A stretch of 64,000 nucleotides of DNA, taken from positions 2,532,743-2,596,742 of the forward strand of contig RQOL01000374.1 of the NCBI GenBank assembly GCA_013076295.1, given 5' to 3'. This document shows, one piece after another, positions 1 through 10,976 of this stretch. Positions within the stretch are counted from its first letter, which is position 1. The number at the start of each line of letters is the position of its first letter. The stretch comes from Sanderia malayensis (taxonomy: Eukaryota; Cnidaria; Scyphozoa; Semaeostomeae; Pelagiidae). The notes beneath the pieces were generated by a model. It did not search any database, was not told where the DNA came from, and saw only the letters and a list, made by a program, of their open reading frames with translations. The position numbers and the translations under genes were made by a program.

Positions 1-460
1 CCTGCTGTTGCCTTCGGGCAATGCGTATATTATCATAATAATACTAATGGTAAGTTTGATTTTCGGGCCATTTGTTTGCCTTCGGGCCTTGTTTTTTGCC
101 TTCGGGCCATGCGTATATTATTATAATAATACTATTGATAAGTTTGGTCTTCAAGCCATTTGTTTGCCTTCGGGCCTTGCGCTTGCCTTCGGGCCATGCG
201 TTTATTATCATAATAATACTACTGATAGGTTTGGTCTTCAGGCCATTTGTTTGCCTTCGGGCCATGCGTATATTATCATAATAATACTAATGGTAAGTTT
301 GGTCTTCGGGCCATTTGGTTGCCTTTGGGTCACGCGTCTATTATCATAACAATACTAATGGTAAGTTTGGTCTTCAGGCCATTTGTTTGCCTTCGGGCCT
401 TGCGTTTGCCTTCGGGCCATGCCGTTGCCTTCGGGCCATGCCGTTGTCTTCCTCCTTATT
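1..460. repeat. GC/AT-alternating minisatellite
   Basis: Tandem, imperfect units alternate a GC-rich core (CCTTCGGGCCATGCG and variants) with an AT-rich block (TATTATCATAATAATACTA). The unit is roughly 60 bp, but the short core is also repeated alone, for example near 170-195 and 400-445. Open frames on both strands are by-products of the repetition, because the hydrophobic III and FGPFVCLRA strings recur with the unit. The array may extend left of the window. It directly precedes a truncated KDZ gene fragment. Confidence 0.85.
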
Positions 461-589
461 TCTGTTCTTTGCTTCTTCTTCTGTCTTGTTCTTGGCTTGT
501 CTCTCTTTCCTTGTCTTCTACCTCTAGCAAGGCCTTTTTCAAAAGGTATCCTCAATAGCGTTTTAGAGCTACATGATGCTTCATGTTTA

Positions 590-1229
590 GTTTTGCTTCA
601 CTTAGAGATTTGTTATGGATTCAGCATCATGGAAAATCAAGAATCCCCAAACGTACCGTTCACTGTTATGCGAACACGTTTTCCAACAGGTATCTACAAT
701 GAACACGTGAAGTATACCTTTATCTTACTATTTTCTTTAAACTTATTTGTTTATTGGTGGAAAGTTTTAGTTTTTTTCAACTCGATCTGTAAGTTCCCAG
801 TGAGCTTTTAAAATACATAATGTGTCTATATTTTGTATTTTCCAGCACCTGAGGCTATAATTTATGATAATGCGTGCAATCTTCATCAATATTGCTTAAA
901 CAGAGATCCATCGTTTTTTAAATGTTGCAATTTCTTGGTGGACCGATTTCATTGGAAAAACCACTCTGGTAATATATTCCCTACACTTATAATTTTTAGT
1001 GATATGTCCCAGAATGTGTGATGATACATTGAAATTTCTTTCCAGGTTGCGCTGATAGTTACAGTTGTCGTTTACATCATCGCTTTGAAGAGATAAACAC
1101 GCAAATAAACGAGCAGAGAAATTCTACTTTGAAAGTGCTCAAAAGTCAGCTTTCATATATGGGCCAGAAGAATTTTCTAAATCATTGCAAAATATTTATG
1201 TGGTATCGCAATAAGAAAGCAAAGCAATA
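590..1229 (+). pseudogene. KDZ-type transposase, 3' exons only
   Basis: Three exons encode the C-terminal part of a Kyakuja-Dileera-Zisupton (KDZ) transposase-like protein. Exon 1 (about 610-690) carries ICYGF and ESPNVPFTVMRTRFP. Exon 2 (about 845-967) carries IIYDNACNLHQYCLNRDP and the D-x-FHWKNH block. Exon 3 (about 1046-1229) carries CADSY and INTQINEQRNSTL and ends with a stop after NKKAKQ. The exons are bounded by AG acceptors and GT donors. The Asp of YDNAC, the Asp of DRFH and the Glu of INEQRN match the catalytic region of the family. The same three exons occur at 42.7-43.4 kb on the other strand. Upstream exons are absent: the minisatellite begins instead, so this copy is 5'-truncated. 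Confidence 0.75.
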
Positions 1230-3095
1230 ATCAGAATTCCTTTTTCTAAACTTACAGTGTTTCTTTGGGAAGAACATTTATCTTTATCTATTTGGCACGG
1301 ATTATATGTTTTGTAATAGAAATAGAATAAGGTAATAGAATGACGTTTTTAATCCAAACTTTAATGACAGTCTGCTTCTGATTTGGTCGTTTTCTATAGC
1401 TTGCAGCTCTCCTTTTAGTGCTTCTACCTTGAAAGTGCCTAGTGTATGACTATCGGCTCTACATTAACTGCCACGTTGAAAGGATTGAAAGTTGCCCGGT
1501 TGGGTTGGACTAGGGCTTTAAAAAATCCTGCTCCTGTCCTCTCTTGGGCCTTGGGCTTGCCCAGAAGAAGAAGAGAAGGTACAAACTAAACATGTACCAA
1601 CCACAACAACCCAAAACGAATAGAGAAATTATTGCTTTGATTTCTTGAGACATTAACGCTCTCACTCGTGACAAGTACTTCTGGATTTGTTGCACGTGTT
1701 TTTCATTTGATTGTCAAGATGACACAAACTGAATTCATAAATTGAGAAACAATACTCTCGAATAAATGTTTTTGACATTCTCATATGTTTTCTGGTTGTC
1801 ATATAACAACGTTATGCACATTTCAATGGTAAAATTGAAAAGTTTCGCATGTTTTGCTCTCTCAATCAAATAAGTAACAATATTGTGTGTCTAGTTTTCT
1901 TGAAGGAATTATAAACTTTTGTATAAAGAAGCGTACATTCCCGAAATATCAAAACACACCTATTACACTACACAGAGGAATCTTTAAAATAAATCAGCAT
2001 AATTGTAAGCACGATTTCAACTGCCTTCTTTGTTTACTTTCTTTTCCTTTCTTTTGTCACATATTTGAGTCGTCGTGCATTGGCAATTATCAGACATATA
2101 AATCGCCCATGAAAATTAAAACGCAGTTGTAAAAATGCCGTTTCTGGTATAGACATCGCAAACAGAACAATGGTGAAATTATGATAAAACATTTTCTGGT
2201 GAGTCCAGCTTCGACTATCTTTTAGATGAAATTAACCACCACTATGCTGGAAATACTTAGCGATTGAAGTTTCAAAAGGTTGATAAATAATACGTGCATG
2301 GCTACACAAAGCTAGAAAACTTTCGAGTTCATTCACCGTTTGTTGACTGTTGTTGCAGACAAAAGGTGCAGCCCAAAGTGTAAACACGCGGTGGGAATAG
2401 TATTAATAAACATATGATACTAATATATAGTGCTTAGTTCAATAAAGATAAAGCTCTTAACATGTTCATAATATATTTTTTGTATTAAAGTAAGACGATG
2501 ATAGATCCAATTTCAATTCGTAATTTTAATTAGCAGGCTGCTTTCGCCAAGAAACCATCGAGTCTGTTGATGGAAAACGACGTTGCATTGCTGACTGGAA
2601 TTAGAAATTCTGTTCGTATTTCCTTTATTATAGGTAAGACATATAATATGGCTAACTACTACTTCTGTAGCGTAAGATCAAAAACAAGTGAGAATAATGG
2701 TATTGTCTCAATATCTCGAACAGAGTTGGCGTATAAAGTTGAATATATTGTGCCAAATTGTCCCGCGAGAATTTTATCCAACTGTTCAGCGAAATGAAAT
2801 TGCGAGGATTGCTTGCTTATAGTTTTGATTTTTAACCGTGAACTTCAAAATAAAACATTTCGCTTGAAAATATCAGACAAGAGCGATGGGAATACCCTCA
2901 ACATGACCCTCACACCCCAATCAGTACGTGTGGACAACTGGTAGGCCATTAGAGACGGAAAACTAAAACTTGGTGCTCAGTTGACTGTAGAATTTTGCAT
3001 TATGTAATGTTGAAGTAGTTCAATTCCAGATTTATGTTCCAAGCATTTACACTAGAGACACAGACCGGATGACTTTTGTTCTGTGCAGAAATATA
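1230..3095. other. gene-poor AT-rich stretch
   Basis: I recognise no gene here. Short ORFs at 1510-1695 and 1887-2132 lack any family resemblance. A possible exon lies at about 2538-2633, between a CAG acceptor and a GTAAGA donor, but its translation is not recognisable. Confidence 0.5.
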
Positions 3096-5335
3096 ATAAA
3101 ACACTTTGAAATAGTCTTGATCTTAACAATATACTGTGCTAAAGCAAATATACATAGTACTATTGGTTACTAAAAGTCCAAAAATTGGCTCACCCTCAAC
3201 CATTGCTAAGATTAACATTATAAACGAACAAAACCCTGTAATTTTAATCAGGCGCACAGTTTTACAAGGAAATATATTTAAAAACTTTGAATTAGTCTTG
3301 ATCATAACAATATATTGCGTTAAAGCAACTATAGTACAATTGGTTACTAAAAGTCCAAAATTTGGCTCACGGTCAACCATTGCTAAGATTAATATTATAA
3401 ACGAACAAAACCTTGTAATTTTACTCAGGCCCACAGTTTTACAAGGAAATATATTTAAAAACTTTGAGTTTGTCTTGATCATAACAATATATTGCGTTAA
3501 AGCAACTATAGTACTATTGGTTACTAAAAGTCCAAAAATTGGCTCACCCTCAACCATTGCTAAGATTAATATTATAAACGAACAAAACCCTGTAATTTTA
3601 ATCAGGCGCACAGTTTTACAAGGAAATATATTTAAAAACTTTGAATTAGTCTTGATCATAACAATATATTGCGTTAAAGCAACTATAGTACAATTGGTTA
3701 CAAAAAGTCCAAAATTTGGCTCACCCTCAACCATTGCTAAGATTAATATTATAAACGAACATAACCCTGTAATTTTACTCATGTGTACAGTTTTGTCAGG
3801 AAATATATTTAAAAACATTGAATTAGTCTTGATTATAACAAAATATTGTGTTAAAGCAACCACAGTATGTTTTACTATCTGCAACTATAGTATGTTTTAA
3901 TATGTACACCTGATTAAAATTACAAGGTTTTGTTCGTTTATAATATTAATCTTAGCAATGGTTGAGCGAGAGCCAAATTTTGGACTTTTAGTAACCAATT
4001 GTACTATAGCTAGTTGTTTTAACGCAATATATTGTTATGATCAAGACTAATTCAAAGTTTTTTTAATATATTTCCTATAAAACTGTGCGCCTGAGTAAAA
4101 TTACAAGGTTTTGTTCGTTTATAATATTAATCTTAGCAATGGTTGAGCGTGAGCCAAAATTTGGACTTTTAGTAACCAATTGTACTATAGTTGCTTTAAC
4201 GCAATATATTGTTATGATCAAGACTAATTAAAAGTTTTTAAATATATTTCCTTGTAAAACTGTGCGCCTGAGTAAAATTATAGGGTTTTGTTCGTTTATA
4301 ATATTAATCTTAGCAATGGTTGAGGGTGAGCCAATTTTTGGACTTTTAGTAACCAATAGTACTATAGTTGCTTTAACGCAATATATTGTTATGATCAAGA
4401 CAAATTAAAAGTTTTTAAATATATTTCCTTGTAAAACTGTGCGCCTGAGTAAAATTATAGGGTTTTGTTCGTTTATAATATTAATCTTAGCAATGGTTGA
4501 GCGTGAGCCAAATTTTGGACTTTTAGTAACCAATTGTACTATAGTTGTTTTAACGCAATATATTGTTATGATCAAGACTAATTCAAAGTTTTTAAATATA
4601 ATTCCTTGTAAAACTGTGCACCTGAGTAAAATTACAAGGTTTTGTTCGTTTATAATATTAATCTTAGCAATGGTTGCGCGTGAGCCAAATTTTGGACTTT
4701 TAGTAACCAATTGTACTATAGTTGCTTTAACGCAATATATTGTTATGATCAAGACTAATTCAAAGTTTTTAAATATATTTCCTTGTAAAACTGTGCACCT
4801 GAGCAAAATTATAGGGTTTTGTTCGTTTATAATATTAATCTTAGCAATGGTTGAGCGTGAGCCAAAATTTGGACTTTTAGTAACCAATTGTACTATAGTT
4901 GCTTTAACGCAATATATTGTTATGATCAAGACTAATTCAAAGTTTTTAAATATATTTCCTTGTAAAACTGTGCGCCTGAGTAAAATTACAAGGTTTTGTT
5001 CGTTTATAATATTAATCTTAGCAATGGTTGAGCGAGAGCCAAATTTTGGACTTTTAGTAACCAATTGTACTATAGTTGCTTTAACGCAATATATTGTTAT
5101 GATCAAGACTAATTCAAAGTTTTTAAATATATATTCCTTATAAAACTGTGCGCCTGAGTAAAATTACAAGGTTTTGTTCGTTTATAATATTAATCTTAGC
5201 AATGTTTGAGCGAGAGCCAAATTTTGGACTTTTAGTAACCAATTGTACTATAGTTGTTTTAACGCAATATATTGTTATGATCAAGACTAATTCAAAGTTT
5301 TTAAATATATATTCCTTATATATGCATATCAATTT
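3096..5335. repeat. 177-bp satellite, block 1 with internal inversion
   Basis: Tandem units of 177 bp: successive GTCTTG markers end at 3300, 3477 and 3654. Units read in one orientation from about 3096 to 3900 and in the opposite orientation from about 3905 to 5335. The turn point lies near 3885-3910, after TATAGTATGTTTTAAT. The unit length is 59 codons and has few stops, so long ORFs run in both strands (3136-3900 + with 3123-3884 -; 4439-5143 + with 4405-5106 -). Their proteins are the same 59-residue peptide over and over, not plausible genes. The units are very similar, with a few diagnostic substitutions (for example CACCCTCAACC versus CACGCTCAACC). Confidence 0.92.
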
Positions 5336-5818
5336 GTTGGGACTCCAAAAAGTCCCTTTTCTGTCTCTAAAATAGAAAAACAGGCCACCCGGGGGACAGT
5401 CTCGAGAGAAAGAGCACAGTCGACATCGCCACAAAGTGTCATTGTGTATTATTTTCACTTGCTTGCACATATATACGCTCTAAAGAAAAGTTATATTGGG
5501 ACAGTTATAGAGATATAGACCTTTATGGTTGAATATTCTCTATGAATAATTATTTAGTCTTTATACCCTTGCTGATTAGACAGCTTTATCAAAACTTTTA
5601 GGTTTTGCTCTCATTTCATCATATCGGTGTTTTTAAAATGCCTAACAGAGCATGAAGAAGCAATGATCCCTTCCTTTCATACGACGTTATATGGGGGCAA
5701 CAACCAAACTTTACAAGGGTTTGTCAAAAATTTCTTCACATCAAACTTGGAATATTGTTCGGATTTCGCCCCTCACCCCATAAATCTTAGCTACGCCACT
5801 GAATATATTTCCCGATAA
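5336..5818. repeat. satellite spacer, copy 1
   Basis: Non-satellite sequence between two satellite blocks. It contains GCCACCCGGGGGACAGTCTC near 5385 and an AT-rich remainder. A nearly identical copy lies 2063 bp downstream (7399-7881). Short ORFs at 5138-5470 (-) and 5627-5818 (+) recur in both copies because the DNA is duplicated. They match nothing I know. Confidence 0.85.
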
Positions 5819-7398
5819 AACTGTGCGCCTGAGTAAAATTACAGGGTTATGTTCGTTTTCAGGAAATATATTAAAAAACTTTGATTTAGTCTTGATCATA
5901 ACAATATATTGCGTTAAAGCAACTATAGTACAATTGGTTACTAAAAGTCCAAAATTTGGCTCACGGTCAACCATTGCTAAGATTAATATTATAAACGAAC
6001 AAAACCTTGTAATTTTACTCAGGCCCACAGTTTTACAAGGAAATATATTTAAAAACTTTGAGTTTGTCTTGATCATAACAATATATTGCGTTAAAGCAAC
6101 TATAGTACTATTGGTTACCAAAAGTCCAAAAATTGGCTCACCCTCAACCATTGCTAAGATTAATATTATAAACGAACAAAACCCTGTAATTTTAATCAGG
6201 CGCACAGTTTTACAAGGAAATATATTTAAAAACTTTGAATTAGTCTTGATCATAACAATATATTGCGTTAAAGCAACTATAGTACAATTGGTTACAAAAA
6301 GTCCAAAATTTGGCTCACCCTCAACCATTGCTAAGATTAATATTATAAACGAACATAACCCTGTAATTTTACTCATGTGTACAGTTTTGTCAGGAAATAT
6401 ATTTAAAAACATTGAATTAGTCTTGATTATAACAAAATATTGTGTTAAAGCAACCACAGTATGTTTTACTATCTGCAACTATAGTATGTTTTAATATGTA
6501 CACCTGATTAAAATTACAAGGTTTTGTTCGTTTATAATATTAATCTTAGCAATGGTTGAGCGAGAGCCAAATTTTGGACTTTTAGTAACCAATTGTACTA
6601 TAGCTAGTTGTTTTAACGCAATATATTGTTATGATCAAGACTAATTCAAAGTTTTTTTAATATATTTCCTATAAAACTGTGCGCCTGAGTAAAATTACAA
6701 GGTTTTGTTCGTTTATAATATTAATCTTAGCAATGGTTGAGCGTGAGCCAAAATTTGGACTTTTAGTAACCAATTGTACTATAGTTGCTTTAACGCAATA
6801 TATTGTTATGATCAAGACTAATTCAAAGTTTTTAAATATATTTCCTTGTAAAACTGTGCACCTGAGCAAAATTATAGGGTTTTGTTCGTTTATAATATTA
6901 ATCTTAGCAATGGTTGAGCGTGAGCCAAAATTTGGACTTTTAGTAACCAATTGTACTATAGTTGCTTTAACGCAATATATTGTTATGATCAAGACTAATT
7001 CAAAGTTTTTAAATATATTTCCTTGTAAAACTGTGCGCCTGAGTAAAATTACAAGGTTTTGTTCGTTTATAATATTAATCTTAGCAATGGTTGAGCGAGA
7101 GCCAAATTTTGGACTTTTAGTAACCAATTGTACTATAGTTGCTTTAACGCAATATATTGTTATGATCAAGACTAATTCAAAGTTTTTAAATATATATTCC
7201 TTATAAAACTGTGCGCCTGAGTAAAATTACAAGGTTTTGTTCGTTTATAATATTAATCTTAGCAATGGTTGAGCGAGAGCCAAATTTTGGACTTTTAGTA
7301 ACCAATTGTACTATAGTTGTTTTAACGCAATATATTGTTATGATCAAGACTAATTCAAAGTTTTTAAATATATATTCCTTATATATGCATGTCAATTT
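5819..7398. repeat. 177-bp satellite, block 2 with internal inversion
   Basis: Same 177-bp family as block 1. The orientation flips within a short hinge near 5850-5865, runs forward to about 6494, then reverses to about 7398. The forward part and turn point (5883-6494) match 3289-3900 at an offset of 2594 bp. The reverse part and the following spacer match block 1 at an offset of 2063 bp. The difference, 531 bp, is exactly three units, so block 2 is a copy of block 1 that is three units shorter. Confidence 0.9.
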
Positions 7399-7881
7399 GT
7401 TGGGACTCCAAAAAGTCCCTTTTCTGTCTCTAAAATAGAAAAACAGGCCACCCGGGGGACAGTCTCGAGAGAAAGAGCACAGTCGACATCGCCACAAAGT
7501 GTCATTGTGTATTATTTTCACTTGCTTGCACATATATACGCTCTAAAGAAAAGTTATATTGGGACAGTTATAGAGATATAGACCTTTATGGTTGAATATT
7601 CTCTATGAATAATTATTTAGTCTTTATACCCTTGCTGATTAGACAGCTTTATCAAAACTTTTAGGTTTTGCTCTCATTTCATCATATCGGTGTTTTTAAA
7701 ATGCCTAACAGAGCATGAAGAAGCAATGATCCCTTCCTTTCATACGACGTTATATGGGGGCAACAACCAAACTTTACAAGGGTTTGTCAAAAATTTCTTC
7801 ACATCAAACTTGGAATATTGTTCGGATTTCGCCCCTCACCCCATAAATCTTAGCTACGCCACTGAATATATTTCCCGATAA
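7399..7881. repeat. satellite spacer, copy 2
   Basis: Second copy of the spacer at 5336-5818, almost base-identical by eye (one visible change: GCATATC in copy 1 against GCATGTC in copy 2). It ends with the same join to inverted satellite sequence (CTGAATATATTTCCCGATAA). Confidence 0.85.
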
Positions 7882-9580
7882 AACTGTGCGCCTGAGTAAA
7901 ATTACAGGGTTATGTTCGTTTTCAGGAAATATATTAAAAAACTTTGATTTAGTCTTGATCATAACAATATATTGCGTTAAAGCAACTATAGTACAATTGG
8001 TTACTAAAAGTCCAAAATTTGGCTCACGGTCAACCATTGCTAAGATTAATATTATAAACGAACAAAACCTTGTAATTTTACTCAGGCGCACAGTTTTACA
8101 AGGAAATATATTTAAAAACTTTGAATTAGTCTTGATCATAACAATATATTGCGTTAAAGCAACTATAGTACAATTGGTTACTAAAAGTCCAAATTTTGGC
8201 TCACGCTCAACCATTGCTAAGATTAATATTATAAACGAACAAAACCTTGTAATTTTACTCAGGCGCACAGTTTTACAAGGAAATATATTTAAAAACTTTG
8301 AATTAGTCTTGATCATAACAATATATTGCGTTAAAGCAACTATAGTACAATTGGTTACTAAAAGTCCAAAAATTGGCTCACCCTCAACCATTGCTAAGAT
8401 TAATATTATAAACGAACAAAACCCTGTAATTTTAATCAGGCGCACAGTTTTACAAGGAAATATATTTAAAAACTTTGAATTAGTCTTGATCATAACAATA
8501 TATTGCGTTAAAGCAACTATAGTACAATTGGTTACTAAAAGTCCAAAAATTGGCTCACCCTCAACCATTGCTAAGATTAATATTATAAACGAACAAAACC
8601 CTGTAATTTTAATCAGGCGCACAGTTTTACAAGGAAATATATTTAAAAACTTTGAATTAGTCTTGATCATAACAATATATTGCGTTAAAGCAACTATAGT
8701 ACTATTGGTTACTAAAAGTCCAAATTTTGGCTCACGGTCAACCATTGCTAAGATTAATATTATAAACAAACAAAACCTTGTAATTTCACTCAGGCGCACA
8801 GTTTTACAAGGAAATATATTTAAAAACTTTGAATTTGTCTTGATCATAACAATATATTGCGTTAAAGCAACTATAGTACAATTGGTTACTAAAAGTCCAA
8901 ATTTTGGCTCCCGGTCAACCATTGCTAAGATTAATATTATAAACGAACAAAACCTTGTAATTTTACTCAGGCGCACAGTTTTACAAGGAAATATATTTAA
9001 AAACTTTGAATTAGTGATCATAACAATATATTGCGTTAAAGCAACTATAGTACAATTGGTTACTAAAAGTCCAAAATTTGGCTCACGCTCAACCATTGCT
9101 AAGATTAATATTATAAACGAACAAAACCTTGTAATTTTACTCAGGCGCACAGTTTTACAAGGAAATATATTTAAAAACTTTGAATTAGTCTTGATCATAA
9201 CAATATATTGCGTTAAAGCAACTATAGTACAATTGGTTACTAAAAGTCCAAAATTTGGCTCACGCTCAACCATTGCTAAGATTAATATTATAAACGAACA
9301 AAACCTTGTAATTTTACTCAGGCGCACAGTTTTACAAGGAAATATATTTAAAAACTTTGAATTAGTCTTGATCATAACAATATATTGCGTTAAAGCAACT
9401 ATAGTACAATTGGTTACTAAAAGTCCAAATTTTGGCTCACGCTCAACCATTGCTAAGATTAATATTATAAACGAACAAAACCTTGTAATTTTACTCAGGC
9501 GCACAGTTTTATCAGAACATATATTTAAAAACTTTGAATTAGTCTTGATCATAACAATATATTGTTTTAAATTATAGATT
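7882..9580. repeat. 177-bp satellite, block 3
   Basis: About nine and a half units in one orientation after the same short hinge. One unit (near 9015) has lost three bases (TTAGTGATCATAAC instead of TTAGTCTTGATCATAAC), which keeps the 596- and 563-codon ORFs open on the two strands. The array ends near 9580 where TATTGTTTTAAATTATAG diverges from the unit. Confidence 0.9.
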
Positions 9581-10063
9581 AATATTGTGCGCATTTACAG
9601 GCTGTTTTCGTTTTTTATGATAAGGCTTATAATTATTGAAATTTGAGAATTGATGAAGAATGATAGCAAAGAATAATATATATGTCGAAAAGGGTAAATT
9701 GCTTGTGTACACTCTTTTCTTATGACAACACACTTGATTTCGAAAATAAGAAAAACGAGATTCGCCAAAGATTATCTGGTTCTTATAAAATAAGAGTGTA
9801 TTCAACTGACCCTTGTGGTGTCCGAAAATTAAAAATTTGAAATTAAATCATGCTAAGTAGAGCTTACAACTTTATTGTTATTTACAGTTCTTCAACGAAC
9901 ATTTCGTCAACTAATCTTCTGGAATGTAGAAGGGGGATATCATCTTCTTCATGGATAAGGAAGGCCAATATCTGATAACAAATATAATTAAATGTTGTCA
10001 ATGTTATGAATCATCTTAATGAAGATAAACTAGATTAAAGATGCTTTCCATTGGCGATCACGA
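9581..10063. other. unique AT-rich flank with possible terminal exon
   Basis: Mostly unrecognised. On the minus strand, about 9885-9973, a TTGTTATCAG acceptor is followed by an acidic frame (LAFLIHEEDDIPLL... ending MFVEEL, stop) and then CAATAAAG about ten bases later. This could be a last exon with a polyadenylation signal. Its frame does not join the 3' end of the OTU-like gene at 13.96 kb, so it is left unassigned. Confidence 0.3.
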
Positions 10064-10073
10064 GAAAAAATGT
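10064..10073. repeat. 10-bp target site duplication, left
   Basis: GAAAAAATGT directly precedes the terminal inverted repeat GGCTATCTG and is repeated exactly at 13257-13266. Confidence 0.85.
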
Positions 10074-10390
10074 GGCTATCTGTAAAAGGGGGAACGGAAA
10101 ATCAGGGAACGGGGAACGGGGAATGGAGAAAAGGGGGAATATGACGTCTGACGTCATATTCCCCCTTTTTCAAATCTGTAAAAGGGGGAATCTGTAAAAG
10201 GGAGAATCTGTAAAAGGGGAAATCTGTAAAAAGGGGAATCTGTAAAAGGGGGAATAGTTTGCAATTAACTCTAAAATGACGCACTATTCATGTGGCATTA
10301 TAATTTATTTGTACAGTGCTTTTGTCGTATATTAAGTCATACGTTCTTATCCTTTAAACTGGAAATACACTGAAACAAAAGTTGGCTAAT
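10074..10390 (+). repeat. left terminal inverted repeat
   Basis: It pairs with 12960-13256. Landmarks in order: GGCTATCTGTAAAAGGGGGA, GGGAACGGGGAA, a TGACGTCATATTCCCCC palindrome, four or more CTGTAAAAGGGG copies, TAGTTTGCAATTAACTC, ATGTGGCATTATAATTTATT, and GGAAATACACTGAAACAA at the inner edge. Confidence 0.8.
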
Positions 10391-10976
10391 CATTGTTGTT
10401 CCACAATCACGAAACAATAGAACATTTTCTGAAATCGCAGAATGTTCAGAGGGGCTTAGACTGCACGCAGGCTAACGAAACCCTGGGCTGTCAGACATAA
10501 AAGCTGACAGGAAGATAATAACACAGCTGTCCAACTGAACGAGCACGTTTTGTGAACATAACATAATCATGTAACCACCATACAAGATGAACAACTAACA
10601 ACTAACCAAAAACATTTCTAGAAGTCTATCTGATGTATTGAAAATAAATGTATCTCACTTTGTAATGGTTTCTATAATTAGAAATTCTAAAAGTAAACAT
10701 GAAATCAAAGAACGCACTGGGTCAAATATGTGGTTCCAGTCACATCACTACTCATTTGATGTAGCTATTGTTCATCAACCGTTGGATCCTTTGTATTTTT
10801 AAACTTGCGTTTATAAATGAGACAAATATGAAATCATGCCACACTACTGGTATAGTGCTATTTCACTTCAGGAGAGGTGAAACTTCACCTGGGTAAAACT
10901 TCATTGGAAATTTGGCAAGCGGCAGATTGATGATTGAGGATAAAATGTAGCATGTGTGTAATCAACAGGGCCCTAA

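Noticed and set aside
8..558. Hydrophobic ORFs at the left edge as membrane proteins
   Set aside because: They are translations of a minisatellite with a unit of about 60 bp.
3096..9580. CRISPR array
   Set aside because: Repeats are contiguous 177-bp units without unique spacers, in a eukaryotic context and with inverted blocks.
3123..9594. Long ORFs (up to 596 codons) in the 3-9.6 kb region as genes
   Set aside because: They are the same 59-residue translation of a 177-bp satellite, present on both strands, with no start context, splice sites or known domain.
9885..9973. Terminal exon of the OTU-like gene
   Set aside because: The frame with the acidic C-terminus does not match the phase of the last OTU exon, which itself ends at an in-frame TAA at 13962.
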